Shown here one piece after another: positions 23,779 to 31,855 of a stretch of 64,000 nt of DNA (position 1 is the stretch's first letter; the number at the start of each line of letters is the position of its first letter). Source of the DNA: Chryseobacterium sp. T16E-39 (GTDB lineage Bacteria; Bacteroidota; Bacteroidia; Flavobacteriales; Weeksellaceae); contig NZ_CP022282.1 of NCBI RefSeq assembly GCF_002216065.1, positions 1,488,001 through 1,552,000 of the forward strand. Reading direction: 5' to 3'. The notes beneath the pieces are model-generated. The model searched no databases, had not been told where the DNA came from, and saw only the letters and a program-made list of their open reading frames with translations. A program made the position numbers and the translations under genes.

Positions 23779-24404
23779 TATAAATATTTTTCGATAATTG
23801 GTATTGCAATTTCCGCCATTGTTCCATAGCCTTTTTCATTGGGATGCACTCCATCCTGAGAGAGTAAAATTTCTTTATCCATCAAGAATGCAGCATAAAA
23901 ATCGATATAAGCACATGAATTTTCAAGGGCAATGTCCTGAAGAATTTTATTATATACTAAAACTTCATCATTGGTCCTTAACTTTCCGGAAGCGACTTCA
24001 ATTCCATCTACATTTTTAGAAAATGGTAAGATACTTACGAGATAAATATCGTCGGTATATTGTTTCGCAGAATTGATTGCGGTTTGAATATGTACTTTAA
24101 ACTGTTCAGAGCTCACCATTTGGGATCCCTCTTTTATAGCCAGATCATTTGCTCCATATGCTAAAAAGACAACATTTCCTTCAGCTGAATATCGCGCATC
24201 CAATTCATGAGATATCCTTTTTACAAGACCTTCAGTTGTTTCTCCGCCAATTCCTAAATTGTAAACAATAACTTCGTTACTTCCTTCATGGAATTTTTGT
24301 AATGCATATCTTTTCAAAATATCTACCCAGCCTCCAAATACTCCGTCATATTCGCCATAAGTGATACTGTCCCCAAAGAACAGTGCATATATCATTCTTT
24401 TCAT
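23778..24404 (-). CDS. GDSL/SGNH-type esterase
   Basis: The 208-residue hydrolase shows the four SGNH blocks: block I FFGDSITYGE with the nucleophile Ser, block II GIGGETTEG with Gly, block III AYGANDL with Asn, and block V DGVHPNEKGY with the catalytic Asp and His. No signal peptide is present, so it should be cytosolic and may be a lysophospholipase/thioesterase or carbohydrate esterase. Start at 24404, or three codons later at MIYALFFGDS. It overlaps the following gamma-glutamylcyclotransferase-like gene by one base. Confidence 0.92.
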   Translation of the reverse strand: MKRMIYALFFGDSITYGEYDGVFGGWVDILKRYALQKFHEGSNEVIVYNLGIGGETTEGLVKRISHELDARYSAEGNVVFLAYGANDLAIKEGSQMVSSEQFKVHIQTAINSAKQYTDDIYLVSILPFSKNVDGIEVASGKLRTNDEVLVYNKILQDIALENSCAYIDFYAAFLMDKEILLSQDGVHPNEKGYGTMAEIAIPIIEKYL

Positions 24405-24466
24405 TTTTACAATTTATTTTACCCTTGAAAGAGTCTAATATAGCTTGAACCTTATTTACTAAATTT

Positions 24467-24847
24467 TCAGTCTAACGTCAATTTGATTTTTTCATGTGAT
24501 TCAATGATTTCAATCAGAATATCAAATAAGGTCTGTCCTTCTCCTGAAATTAGGGCATCTAATTTTTCCTGAATCAGTTCTGTATTAAAAGGCCTTCCCT
24601 GTTTGATCTTTCTTTCATAAAACTCACGCGTTGCTTCAAGTCCCAACTCATCTTCTGACTTTTTAGCGTCCTTCCAGATTATTTCAATTTCTTCATTGTT
24701 TTCGAAAACTCCGAACCCTCCGTAAAGAATATCATCAAAACCATCCAGTGTTCCCACTTTCCAGTCTACATCTTTCATTAAAACGCCGGAAACCTCTTCA
24801 TAGAACCCTGCCAGATTAGAAAAATGACCGCCATTAATGACGATCAT
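24467..24847 (-). CDS. Barstar-family ribonuclease-inhibitor-like protein
   Basis: Starting at the ATG at 24847 (126 residues, MIVINGGHFSNL), the protein shows the barstar pattern: a beta strand, then an acidic helix (GFYEEVSGVLMKDVDWKVGTL), DGFDDILYGGFG and the strand EIEIIWKD. Barstar blocks barnase-type RNases by inserting acidic side chains in the active site. An in-frame ATG at 24883 would overlap purL by 23 bases and is less likely. It sits 13 bases behind purL, the two probably co-transcribed. No barnase-like toxin is visible in the window, so this is an orphan immunity-type gene. Confidence 0.8.
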   Translation of the reverse strand: MIVINGGHFSNLAGFYEEVSGVLMKDVDWKVGTLDGFDDILYGGFGVFENNEEIEIIWKDAKKSEDELGLEATREFYERKIKQGRPFNTELIQEKLDALISGEGQTLFDILIEIIESHEKIKLTLD

Positions 24848-24860
24848 TTTCTTGTTATTT

Positions 24861-27800
24861 TTATTTGAAGTACTCAACTCCATTTTTAAAGATGTTGTGA
24901 TAATTCGCTGTTGGAATATTTTTCATGAGACCTTCAGCAAACCGTTCCGGGTGTCCCATTCTACCAAAAATCTTACCACATGGACTGGTAATTCCTTCAA
25001 TTCCGAATAATGAGTTATTAGGATTGAATGGCATTCCATGCGCAATATTTCCATCAAAGTCAATATACTGGGTAGCGATCTGGCCATTTTCATACAACTT
25101 TTGAATTTCAGCTTCAGAAGCCATAAAGCGACCTTCACCATGAGAAATCGGAATGGTAAATGTCTGGTCTTTCATTCCTTTCAACCATGGACTTTCGTCA
25201 TTCACTACCTTTACAGTAACCATTTGAGAAATATGTCTTCTGATTGCATTGTGAGCAAGCGTTGGAGCATTTTCATCAAGGTCTTTAATTTGTCCGTAAG
25301 GTAATAATCCTGATTTCACCAATGCCTGGAAACCGTTACAGATTCCAATGATCATTCCGTCTCTGTCTAAAAGATCGTGAACCGCCTTTTTCATTTTTTC
25401 ATTCTTCAAGACGTTCACTATAAATTTAGCTGATCCGTCCGGCTCATCTCCTGCTGAGAATCCTCCAGAGAAAGCTAAAATCTGAGACTGTTTTATTTCT
25501 TCTACCCAAGCATCAATACTTTCATCAAGCAATTGGTGGTTGATATTTTTCAACGGTAAACTGTTTACCAGAGCTCCTTCTTTCTGGAATGCATTTAATG
25601 TTTCATACTCACAATTCGTTCCAGGGAACAAAGGAGCAAAAACTCTTGGCTGAGCAATTCCATGTTTTTTAATGATAATATTTCTAGGTGTTGTTGAATT
25701 CAGTTTCTCATCTAATTCAACTGTAATTTTTTCCTTCTCAACTGTTGGGAAAAGTTTTTCGAAAGTTTTTGTATAAGCAGATTCGAGATCCGAGATACGG
25801 GATTCCAGATTGTTTATTTTCAAAATACCGGAATCTTTCACTTCTCCAATCAACTGAAGGAATGCTGAACCTAACTCTTCTTTCGTCTCAATGATCAGAC
25901 TACCAATATTTTTAGCTAATAAGGTATTTTCATCAACATTGATTTCAGCTCCAAGTCTGTTTCCAAAACTCATTTTTGCCAGGGCTACTGCTACTCCTCC
26001 ATCTTTTACTGTTTTAACCGAAACAATTTTTCCAGCTTTAATATTTTCAAAAATGAAATCGTAAACAGCCTTTAAACTGGTATAATCTGGAAGACCATTT
26101 TCCTGAGCAATATGATTGTAGAAATACAGTTTATTTCCAACCGTTTTTAATTCAGGAGAGATAACATTCTTCTTTTGTCCGTCAGCACAAGCAAAGGAGA
26201 TCAATGTTGGCGGAACATTCAGATCCTGATACGTTCCACTCATCGAGTCTTTACCTCCGATTGCAGCCAGACCCAGATTGATCTGAGCGTCATAAGCTCC
26301 TAAAAGAGAAGCTAATGGTTTTCCCCATTTTTCAGGGTTCTGTCCTAATTTCTCAAAATACTCCTGGAAACTTAGTCTTATATTTTTATAATCGCCACCC
26401 ATGGCTACGATCTTTGCAACACTTTCTACTACAGCATAAGATGCTCCAAGCAATGAGTTCTGTTTGGAAATTTCGGCATCAAAGCCCCAACTTGCCAAAG
26501 AAACTGTTTCTATGTTCTTAGCTCCTAAGATAGGCAGTGTCTGAGCACTTCCTTCCATCAGTGTCTGCTGATATTTACCTCCAACCGGCATTGCAACTGT
26601 TGTTGCCCCAATTGAAGAATCAAACATTTCTAACAATCCTTTTTGAGAAGCTACATTTTTATCTGCTAAGATCTTTAAGAATTCTTCTTGTGAGAAAGTT
26701 TTTTGATCAAGTTTTACTTTTTCAAGATGAGTAATTTTTACCTCCTGGCTTTTTGCACATCCGTTGGTATCTAAAAATGCTCTTGAAAGATCAACGATCT
26801 TATCTCCTTTCCAGAACATTTGCATTCTTCCTGAATCTGTTACTTTTGCTACTTCTACCGCAACAATATTCTCAGCCTCACAATACTTGATGAACTGTTC
26901 TTTATCTTTCGGATCAACAACAACCGCCATTCTTTCCTGAGATTCAGAAATAGCAAGTTCAGTTCCGTTAAGTCCTTCGTATTTTAATGGTAATACATCT
27001 AAATTCACTTCCAAAGAGTCTGCAATTTCTCCGATTGCTACAGAAACACCTCCCGCACCAAAGTCATTGGATTTTTTAACCAATTTTGTTACTTCCGGTT
27101 TTCTGAACAATCTCTGAATTTTACGTTCTTCAACTGCATTTCCTTTCTGAACTTCAGAACTCATCGTGTGGATAGAAGTTTCGTCCTGTTCTTTTGAACT
27201 TCCACTTGCTCCACCTACTCCATCGCGACCTGTCGCACCACCTAAAATGATGATAGAATCACCATTTGCAGGCTTTTCACGTCTTACCCAATCAATAGGA
27301 ACAGCTCCGGTAACGAAACCAACTTCCATTCTTTTAGCTTTATAGCCTTCATCATAGATTTCAGAAACCATTGTTGTTGCCAGACCGATCTGGTTACCAT
27401 AAGAAGAATATCCATTGGCAGCCTGTTTAGTAATCGTTTTCTGAGGCAATTTACCTGGTAAAGTTTTGTCAACAGACTCTAATACATCTGCAGCACCCGT
27501 TAATCTCATCGCCTGAAAAACGAAAGATCTTCCAGACAATGGATCTCTGATTGCTCCTCCTAAACAGGTTGAAGCCCCACCAAAAGGTTCGATTTCTGTA
27601 GGGTGATTATGGGTTTCATTCTTGAATAACAAATACCATGGTTCTTTTTTACCATCATATTCTGCTTCGATCTGAATGGTACATGCATTGATCTCATCAG
27701 AAACCACAAGATTATCCAGATTCCCGGTCTTGTGGAAGTATCTTCCACAAACTGTCGCTAAATCCATTAAAGAAATAGGTTTCAATTCGCGGCCCAAGAA

Positions 27801-28556
27801 TTTTCTTTTTTCAATATAGTCGTTGAAAATTGTCTCCAATGTCTGTTTAAAGTCTCCTTCAAACTGAATATCTGACAATTGCGTTTCAAAAGTCGTGTGA
27901 CGGCAGTGGTCACTCCAATAGGTATCTAAAACTTTAAGTTCAGTTTCCGTTGGATTTCTTTGTTCAGTTTTAAAATATTCCTGAATAAATTTTAAGTCAT
28001 CTAATCCTAATGCAAATCCATGCTGGTTGTAAAAATTCTCCAACTCAGCATCATTGAAATTGATGAAATTTTCGTGGATCAAAACTTTTGCTGGTACTTC
28101 ATCTGCTGGAATATCTAGAACTGACAAATCCTTTAGCTGAGATTCTACTTTATTGATCAAAAGATCTTTTATTTTCACAAGATCAGCTTCTGAAACGCCT
28201 TCAAATTCGATCAGTTTTCCACTTCTTACTTTAGATTTTTCATTTTCAGTCAGTAAAGCAATACACTGTTGTGCAGAATCAGCACGCTGATCAAATTGCC
28301 CAGGTAAAAACTCCATCGCAAAATGGATGGTTTCTGCAGGGTTTTCTGTATGTAAAATATCAGTAACAGGGTCTACGAAAGTGCTGTTCACCACCTTCTC
28401 CAATTCACCATCATTCAAATTAAAGATATCGTATACATTGTATACTTTTACATTTTTGACTGACGGAACTACCGCTTTTACTTCATCAAAAATTTTTGGA
28501 CTTTCTACATCGAAAATACCTCTTTTTTCTACGAAAATTCTTTTGTTATTAGACAT
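24861..28556 (-). CDS. purL: Phosphoribosylformylglycinamidine synthase
   Basis: This 1231-residue enzyme is the large single-chain PurL of purine synthesis. It converts FGAR, glutamine and ATP to FGAM. The order is an N-terminal PurS-like domain, a linker with TYWSDHCRHTTFET, the ATP-binding synthetase half (KNETHNHPTEIEPFGGA and GGATGRDGVGGASGSS), a second half with GGKDSMSGTY, and a C-terminal class I glutamine amidotransferase. That last domain shows FPGTNCEYET, the nucleophile Cys in GICNGFQAL, and the final RMGHPER. Gram-positives use separate PurS/Q/L, so the fused form fits Bacteroidota. purB lies two genes away on the same strand. Confidence 0.97.
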   Translation of the reverse strand: MSNNKRIFVEKRGIFDVESPKIFDEVKAVVPSVKNVKVYNVYDIFNLNDGELEKVVNSTFVDPVTDILHTENPAETIHFAMEFLPGQFDQRADSAQQCIALLTENEKSKVRSGKLIEFEGVSEADLVKIKDLLINKVESQLKDLSVLDIPADEVPAKVLIHENFINFNDAELENFYNQHGFALGLDDLKFIQEYFKTEQRNPTETELKVLDTYWSDHCRHTTFETQLSDIQFEGDFKQTLETIFNDYIEKRKFLGRELKPISLMDLATVCGRYFHKTGNLDNLVVSDEINACTIQIEAEYDGKKEPWYLLFKNETHNHPTEIEPFGGASTCLGGAIRDPLSGRSFVFQAMRLTGAADVLESVDKTLPGKLPQKTITKQAANGYSSYGNQIGLATTMVSEIYDEGYKAKRMEVGFVTGAVPIDWVRREKPANGDSIIILGGATGRDGVGGASGSSKEQDETSIHTMSSEVQKGNAVEERKIQRLFRKPEVTKLVKKSNDFGAGGVSVAIGEIADSLEVNLDVLPLKYEGLNGTELAISESQERMAVVVDPKDKEQFIKYCEAENIVAVEVAKVTDSGRMQMFWKGDKIVDLSRAFLDTNGCAKSQEVKITHLEKVKLDQKTFSQEEFLKILADKNVASQKGLLEMFDSSIGATTVAMPVGGKYQQTLMEGSAQTLPILGAKNIETVSLASWGFDAEISKQNSLLGASYAVVESVAKIVAMGGDYKNIRLSFQEYFEKLGQNPEKWGKPLASLLGAYDAQINLGLAAIGGKDSMSGTYQDLNVPPTLISFACADGQKKNVISPELKTVGNKLYFYNHIAQENGLPDYTSLKAVYDFIFENIKAGKIVSVKTVKDGGVAVALAKMSFGNRLGAEINVDENTLLAKNIGSLIIETKEELGSAFLQLIGEVKDSGILKINNLESRISDLESAYTKTFEKLFPTVEKEKITVELDEKLNSTTPRNIIIKKHGIAQPRVFAPLFPGTNCEYETLNAFQKEGALVNSLPLKNINHQLLDESIDAWVEEIKQSQILAFSGGFSAGDEPDGSAKFIVNVLKNEKMKKAVHDLLDRDGMIIGICNGFQALVKSGLLPYGQIKDLDENAPTLAHNAIRRHISQMVTVKVVNDESPWLKGMKDQTFTIPISHGEGRFMASEAEIQKLYENGQIATQYIDFDGNIAHGMPFNPNNSLFGIEGITSPCGKIFGRMGHPERFAEGLMKNIPTANYHNIFKNGVEYFK

Positions 28557-28585
28557 TAGATGTCAGATATTAAATATTATTAGAC

Positions 28586-29548
28586 TTATTTACTTAATTT
28601 ATTCGGATTATCCGGGTGCTCCTTCTGGTATGCTTCTGCTTCTTTGATCTCTTTCTTCAGCCACTGGTCAAATGGAAGTTTGTCCACATCATAGTCCTGT
28701 GCAAATACTTTTTTACCATCTTCTGAGACTAAAAATTTGAAATCAAATGATAATCCTCCATCTATCTTTCTATAATCGTACGTATAGACCTGATAAAAAG
28801 GAAAATTCTCTTTGGGCCTTTCAACGATTTCAAAAAATAGTTTTTTTTCATCTCCTGATAATTTATTATACCAATTCACATAATAAATTTCCGAAAGCTT
28901 CTTATTTTGTTTTTCAAAAAATTGAAGAATACTCTTCTCTTTTTCATTGTATTTGAATGGATTCGGATAAAATTTCCCGCTAACTTCTACCGCGTTTTCT
29001 GGTATTGAAACAGGCTGAGTAATTTCTCCTTTAAAGTTCATCACGCCCCAGGTTCCTCCAACAATTGCTTTGTGTTCATCCTGTGTCTTCTCCCAGTCAC
29101 AACCGTCACAAAATGCTGCATAGCCATAATTAAAAGGAGAAACAAAATCGTGCTTTGCTTCAATGATGGTCTTTCCATTTCTATCTGCAAAACCAACCTT
29201 CCCATTTTTGACAAATCTTCTTACCCCTTCTGAGAAATAATCAGCTCCATTATCATAAAGAAAAGGCCTGTATAAGAAGTTCCCTTTTTTATCATAGACA
29301 TATCCCCAGGCGTTTTTTTCTTTGACCTCATCTTTCTTAAAACCATCAAATTCGATCGTTTCACCTTTTACCGTTTCACCATCTTCCAGAACAGAATATA
29401 CCCTGAATTGCGCAGGAATAATCACTTTTCCATTTTGGTCTTTTACTCCAACTAAAGAATCTTTTGATTTAAAATACATTAAAACATCTTTCCCTTGTGA
29501 AAAGGAAATGAAAGGTATCCATAAAAGTAAAAATGATATTTTACTCAT
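28586..29548 (-). CDS. WG-repeat secreted protein
   Basis: The 320-residue protein has a signal peptide (FLLLWIPFISFSQG) and several WG-type repeats in the first two thirds: SLVGVKDQNGKVIIPAQF, NAWGYVYDKKGNFLY, KVGFADRNGKTIIEAKHDF and GTWGVMNFKGEI. Such repeats fold into beta-propeller-like arrays and are found in envelope proteins of unknown role. The C-terminal third (about residues 200-320) is a mixed alpha/beta segment without repeats, ending in a charged tail. It lies between purB and purL on the same strand. Its function in that setting is not evident. Confidence 0.85.
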   Translation of the reverse strand: MSKISFLLLWIPFISFSQGKDVLMYFKSKDSLVGVKDQNGKVIIPAQFRVYSVLEDGETVKGETIEFDGFKKDEVKEKNAWGYVYDKKGNFLYRPFLYDNGADYFSEGVRRFVKNGKVGFADRNGKTIIEAKHDFVSPFNYGYAAFCDGCDWEKTQDEHKAIVGGTWGVMNFKGEITQPVSIPENAVEVSGKFYPNPFKYNEKEKSILQFFEKQNKKLSEIYYVNWYNKLSGDEKKLFFEIVERPKENFPFYQVYTYDYRKIDGGLSFDFKFLVSEDGKKVFAQDYDVDKLPFDQWLKKEIKEAEAYQKEHPDNPNKLSK

Positions 29549-29594
29549 TCTTCAGATGAAATAAAATATGCAGCCGAAAAGACTGCATATGATG

Positions 29595-31022
29595 TTATAC
29601 TTTAAGATCAGCTTCCAGTCCTATCAGGTCTTTGTTTTGATCGAGAATCGGCTGAACTTCATTTTTAATGAATTCCTCCGTCTGAATTGGTGCAAAGCCA
29701 ATGAAATTTTTAGGATCTAAAACTTCTTTTAATTTTGATTTATCCAGTTTTAAAGAATCATCATTCAAGATTCTTTCAATCAGATCATTTTCTTTTCCTT
29801 CTTCTTTCACCTTTTTGGAAGCTTCCATTGAGTGAACTCTGATCACTTCGTGAATTTCCTGACGGTCTCCCCCTGCTTTTACTTCTTCCATGATGATATA
29901 TTCAGTTGCCATGAAAGGTAGCTCTTCTTCGATATGCTTGTTGATTCTGTTTGGATATACCACGATTCCGTTCATGATGTTATTCCAGATCAATAGGATT
30001 GCATCCACAGCTAAGAAAGCCTGAGGAATCGTTAATCTTTTGTTAGCAGAATCATCTAATGTTCTTTCAAACCATTGTGTAGAAGCTACCATTGCAGAAC
30101 TTGTCGTTAAAGACATTACGTATTTAGCTAAAGCTCCAATTCTTTCACTTCTCATCGGGTTACGTTTGTAAGCCATTGCGGATGAACCGATCTGGTTTTT
30201 CTCGAATGGTTCTTCAATTTCTTTAAGATTTTGAAGAAGACGTAAATCGTTTGTAAATTTATGTGCAGACTGAGCTATGTTTCCTAGTAAAGCAACTACT
30301 TTAGCATCAATTTTTCTGTCATACGTTTGTCCTGAAACCCCAAAAACTTTTTCGAAACCAAATCTTTTTGAAAGTTCTTTATCTAAGTGTTTTACTTTAG
30401 AATAATCACCATTGAAAAGCTCTAAGAAGCTGGCAGCAGTTCCAGTAGTTCCTTTTACCCCTCTGAAACGTAATGTTTCTAAGAAGAAATCAAGTTCTTC
30501 GATATCAAGAACCAAACTTTGTAACCAAAGTGTTGCTCTTTTTCCAACAGTCGTTAACTGAGCTGGTTGGAAGTGAGTAAATCCTAAAGTAGGAAGGTCT
30601 TTATATTGAATAGAAAAATCTGCAAGATTCTTCATTACGTTAACAAGCTTTTTCTTTAAGATCAAAAGCCCGTCACGGATTTGAATTAAGTCTGTATTAT
30701 CCCCTACAAAAGCTGAAGTAGCTCCCAAATGTATAATTCCTTTTGCTGAAGGTGCTACGTCTCCATAGGTATGAACGTGAGCCATTACATCATGACGGAA
30801 TTTTTTCTCATATTCTGCTGCTTTATCAAAATCGATATTTTCAGCATGAGCTTTCAACTCTGCAATTTGCTCGTCAGAAATTTCAAGTCCAAGGTCTTTT
30901 TCGATTTCAGCAAGAGCGATCCAAAGCTGTCTCCAAGTACGGAATTTATTATTATGTGAGAAATTAAATAACATCTCTTCGCTGGAGTAGCGCTCTTCCA
31001 ATGGATTTTTGTAGGAATTCAT
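29595..31022 (-). CDS. purB: Adenylosuccinate lyase
   Basis: The 475-residue fumarase-superfamily enzyme acts twice in purine synthesis, cleaving SAICAR and adenylosuccinate to release fumarate. Visible signatures are KKFRHDVMAHVHTYG and the catalytic loop with GSSAMAYKRNPMRSERI, the superfamily signature. Others are HLGATSAFVGDNTDL and TLGFTHFQPAQLTT with the general-acid His. Length is standard. A TATTTTTG box lies 26 bases upstream of the ATG. Confidence 0.97.
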   Translation of the reverse strand: MNSYKNPLEERYSSEEMLFNFSHNNKFRTWRQLWIALAEIEKDLGLEISDEQIAELKAHAENIDFDKAAEYEKKFRHDVMAHVHTYGDVAPSAKGIIHLGATSAFVGDNTDLIQIRDGLLILKKKLVNVMKNLADFSIQYKDLPTLGFTHFQPAQLTTVGKRATLWLQSLVLDIEELDFFLETLRFRGVKGTTGTAASFLELFNGDYSKVKHLDKELSKRFGFEKVFGVSGQTYDRKIDAKVVALLGNIAQSAHKFTNDLRLLQNLKEIEEPFEKNQIGSSAMAYKRNPMRSERIGALAKYVMSLTTSSAMVASTQWFERTLDDSANKRLTIPQAFLAVDAILLIWNNIMNGIVVYPNRINKHIEEELPFMATEYIIMEEVKAGGDRQEIHEVIRVHSMEASKKVKEEGKENDLIERILNDDSLKLDKSKLKEVLDPKNFIGFAPIQTEEFIKNEVQPILDQNKDLIGLEADLKV

Positions 31023-31047
31023 TCTTTCTTATTACTTTTTAGATGCA

Positions 31048-31055
31048 CAAAAATA
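31048..31055 (-). promoter_or_regulatory. -7 box candidate for purB
   Basis: On the minus strand TATTTTTG matches TAnnTTTG about 26 bases before the ATG. The -33 TTG is not evident. Confidence 0.4.
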
Positions 31056-31188
31056 CGGATTTTCGGTGAGAGATAAAAATTGTTAGGTTGGTTTTAAATT
31101 TTGATTAAAACCAATGGGTTGGAGAGCAGGTGGTTTCATATCCATGAGTTAATTTTGAGACCTTATATTGCTTTACAGGCCTATGTTT

Positions 31189-31272
31189 AGCCCCGATAGA
31201 AATGGTTACCCCGCAGCTGGAATTGGGATTGCTTTGGAGCGAGGAGTATGAATGGAAGCGGGAAATAGCTCC
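31189..31272. repeat. Possible flavobacterial intergenic repeat
   Basis: The stretch starts AGCCCCGATAGAAATGG, has GGATTGCTTTGGAGCGAGGA in the middle and ends GGAAGCGGGAAATAGCTCC. This matches my memory of a dispersed element found between genes in Flavobacteriaceae genomes. The ends are partly complementary (AGCCCCG... and ...AGCTCC are weakly paired). It fills most of the 307-base gap between purB and the secreted-protein gene. No gene is visible here. Confidence 0.45.
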
Positions 31273-31295
31273 AAAAAATAGCGAATTATTGTTCA

Positions 31296-31320
31296 TAAAA
31301 AAGCCACTCTTTCGAATGGC
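31296..31320 (-). terminator. Terminator of the secreted protein gene at 31330
   Basis: GCCACTC (31303-31309) pairs with GAATGGC (31314-31320) with one wobble pair, and A/T runs outside give a minus-strand T tract. It lies just past the gene's stop codon. Confidence 0.75.
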
Positions 31321-31329
31321 CTTTTTCAT

Positions 31330-31743
31330 CTATTGATAAATGACTACGTCATCTTTTTTAATCTGGTAACCTGTTTTTTTGTAAGGTACCAAAACATAAC
31401 TTTCTTTAATGTAGCTTCCGCTTTTCCAGACTTTGCTTTTTCCTTCTCTTGCCAGGATAATACTTTTTGCATTTCCATCTGGAATGAAAATTTCAGCTCT
31501 TTTCATGTCCTTACTAAAAATAACAGCCGTCATTGTAGTATAACTTTTATCTGAACCTACTTCTTTTAACTTGATTTTCTGTTCGAAAACCCTTACACAG
31601 TCATTTTTGATTTGTGAATAAGTATAGCCTGCAGAGCCTTTACAACCGTGGACATCTCTGTCGCCTCCTACTACAGGGGCTTGTTTTTGTGCAAAAGCTA
31701 AAGAACCTAGGAACATCGCGCTCAATAAAATTGTTTTTTTCAT
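31330..31743 (-). CDS. Secreted hypothetical protein with Cys-containing N-terminal motif
   Basis: The 137-residue product has a signal peptide (LLSAMFLGSLAFAQ). The mature start reads DRDVHGCKGSAGYTYSQIKNDCVRVFE, a pattern seen in Bacteroidota proteins I know only as hypothetical, with two Cys likely paired in the periplasm. The rest is beta-rich (AVIFSKDMKRAEIFIPDG, KSIILAREG, YVLVPYKKTGYQIKKDDVVIY). No enzymatic motif. It is flanked by its own terminator and by the terminator of the GH3 gene upstream, so it is a single unit. Confidence 0.8.
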   Translation of the reverse strand: MKKTILLSAMFLGSLAFAQKQAPVVGGDRDVHGCKGSAGYTYSQIKNDCVRVFEQKIKLKEVGSDKSYTTMTAVIFSKDMKRAEIFIPDGNAKSIILAREGKSKVWKSGSYIKESYVLVPYKKTGYQIKKDDVVIYQ

Positions 31744-31820
31744 ATTTAAATTATTAATGTTTTCACTTTGGTAAAAAGTATGCCAAAAAATAGGTATTAG
31801 TTAATTTAATCCTAAGTTAC

Positions 31821-31848
31821 AAAAAAAGCCACTCAAAATGAGTGGCTT
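31821..31848 (-). terminator. Terminator of the GH3 gene
   Basis: AAGCCACTC (31826-31834) pairs with GAGTGGCTT (31840-31848). A seven-base A run on the plus strand gives the minus-strand T tract. It closes the polysaccharide locus. Confidence 0.88.
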
Positions 31849-31855
31849 ATCTATT

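Noticed and set aside
24923..25141. ORF inside the purL region in another frame
   Set aside because: It is a shadow of purL with no independent support.
31105..31329. Minus-strand ORF of 74 codons just after the secreted-protein gene
   Set aside because: Its start lies within the terminator region of the preceding gene and its sequence overlaps the suspected intergenic repeat. Composition is not protein-like.
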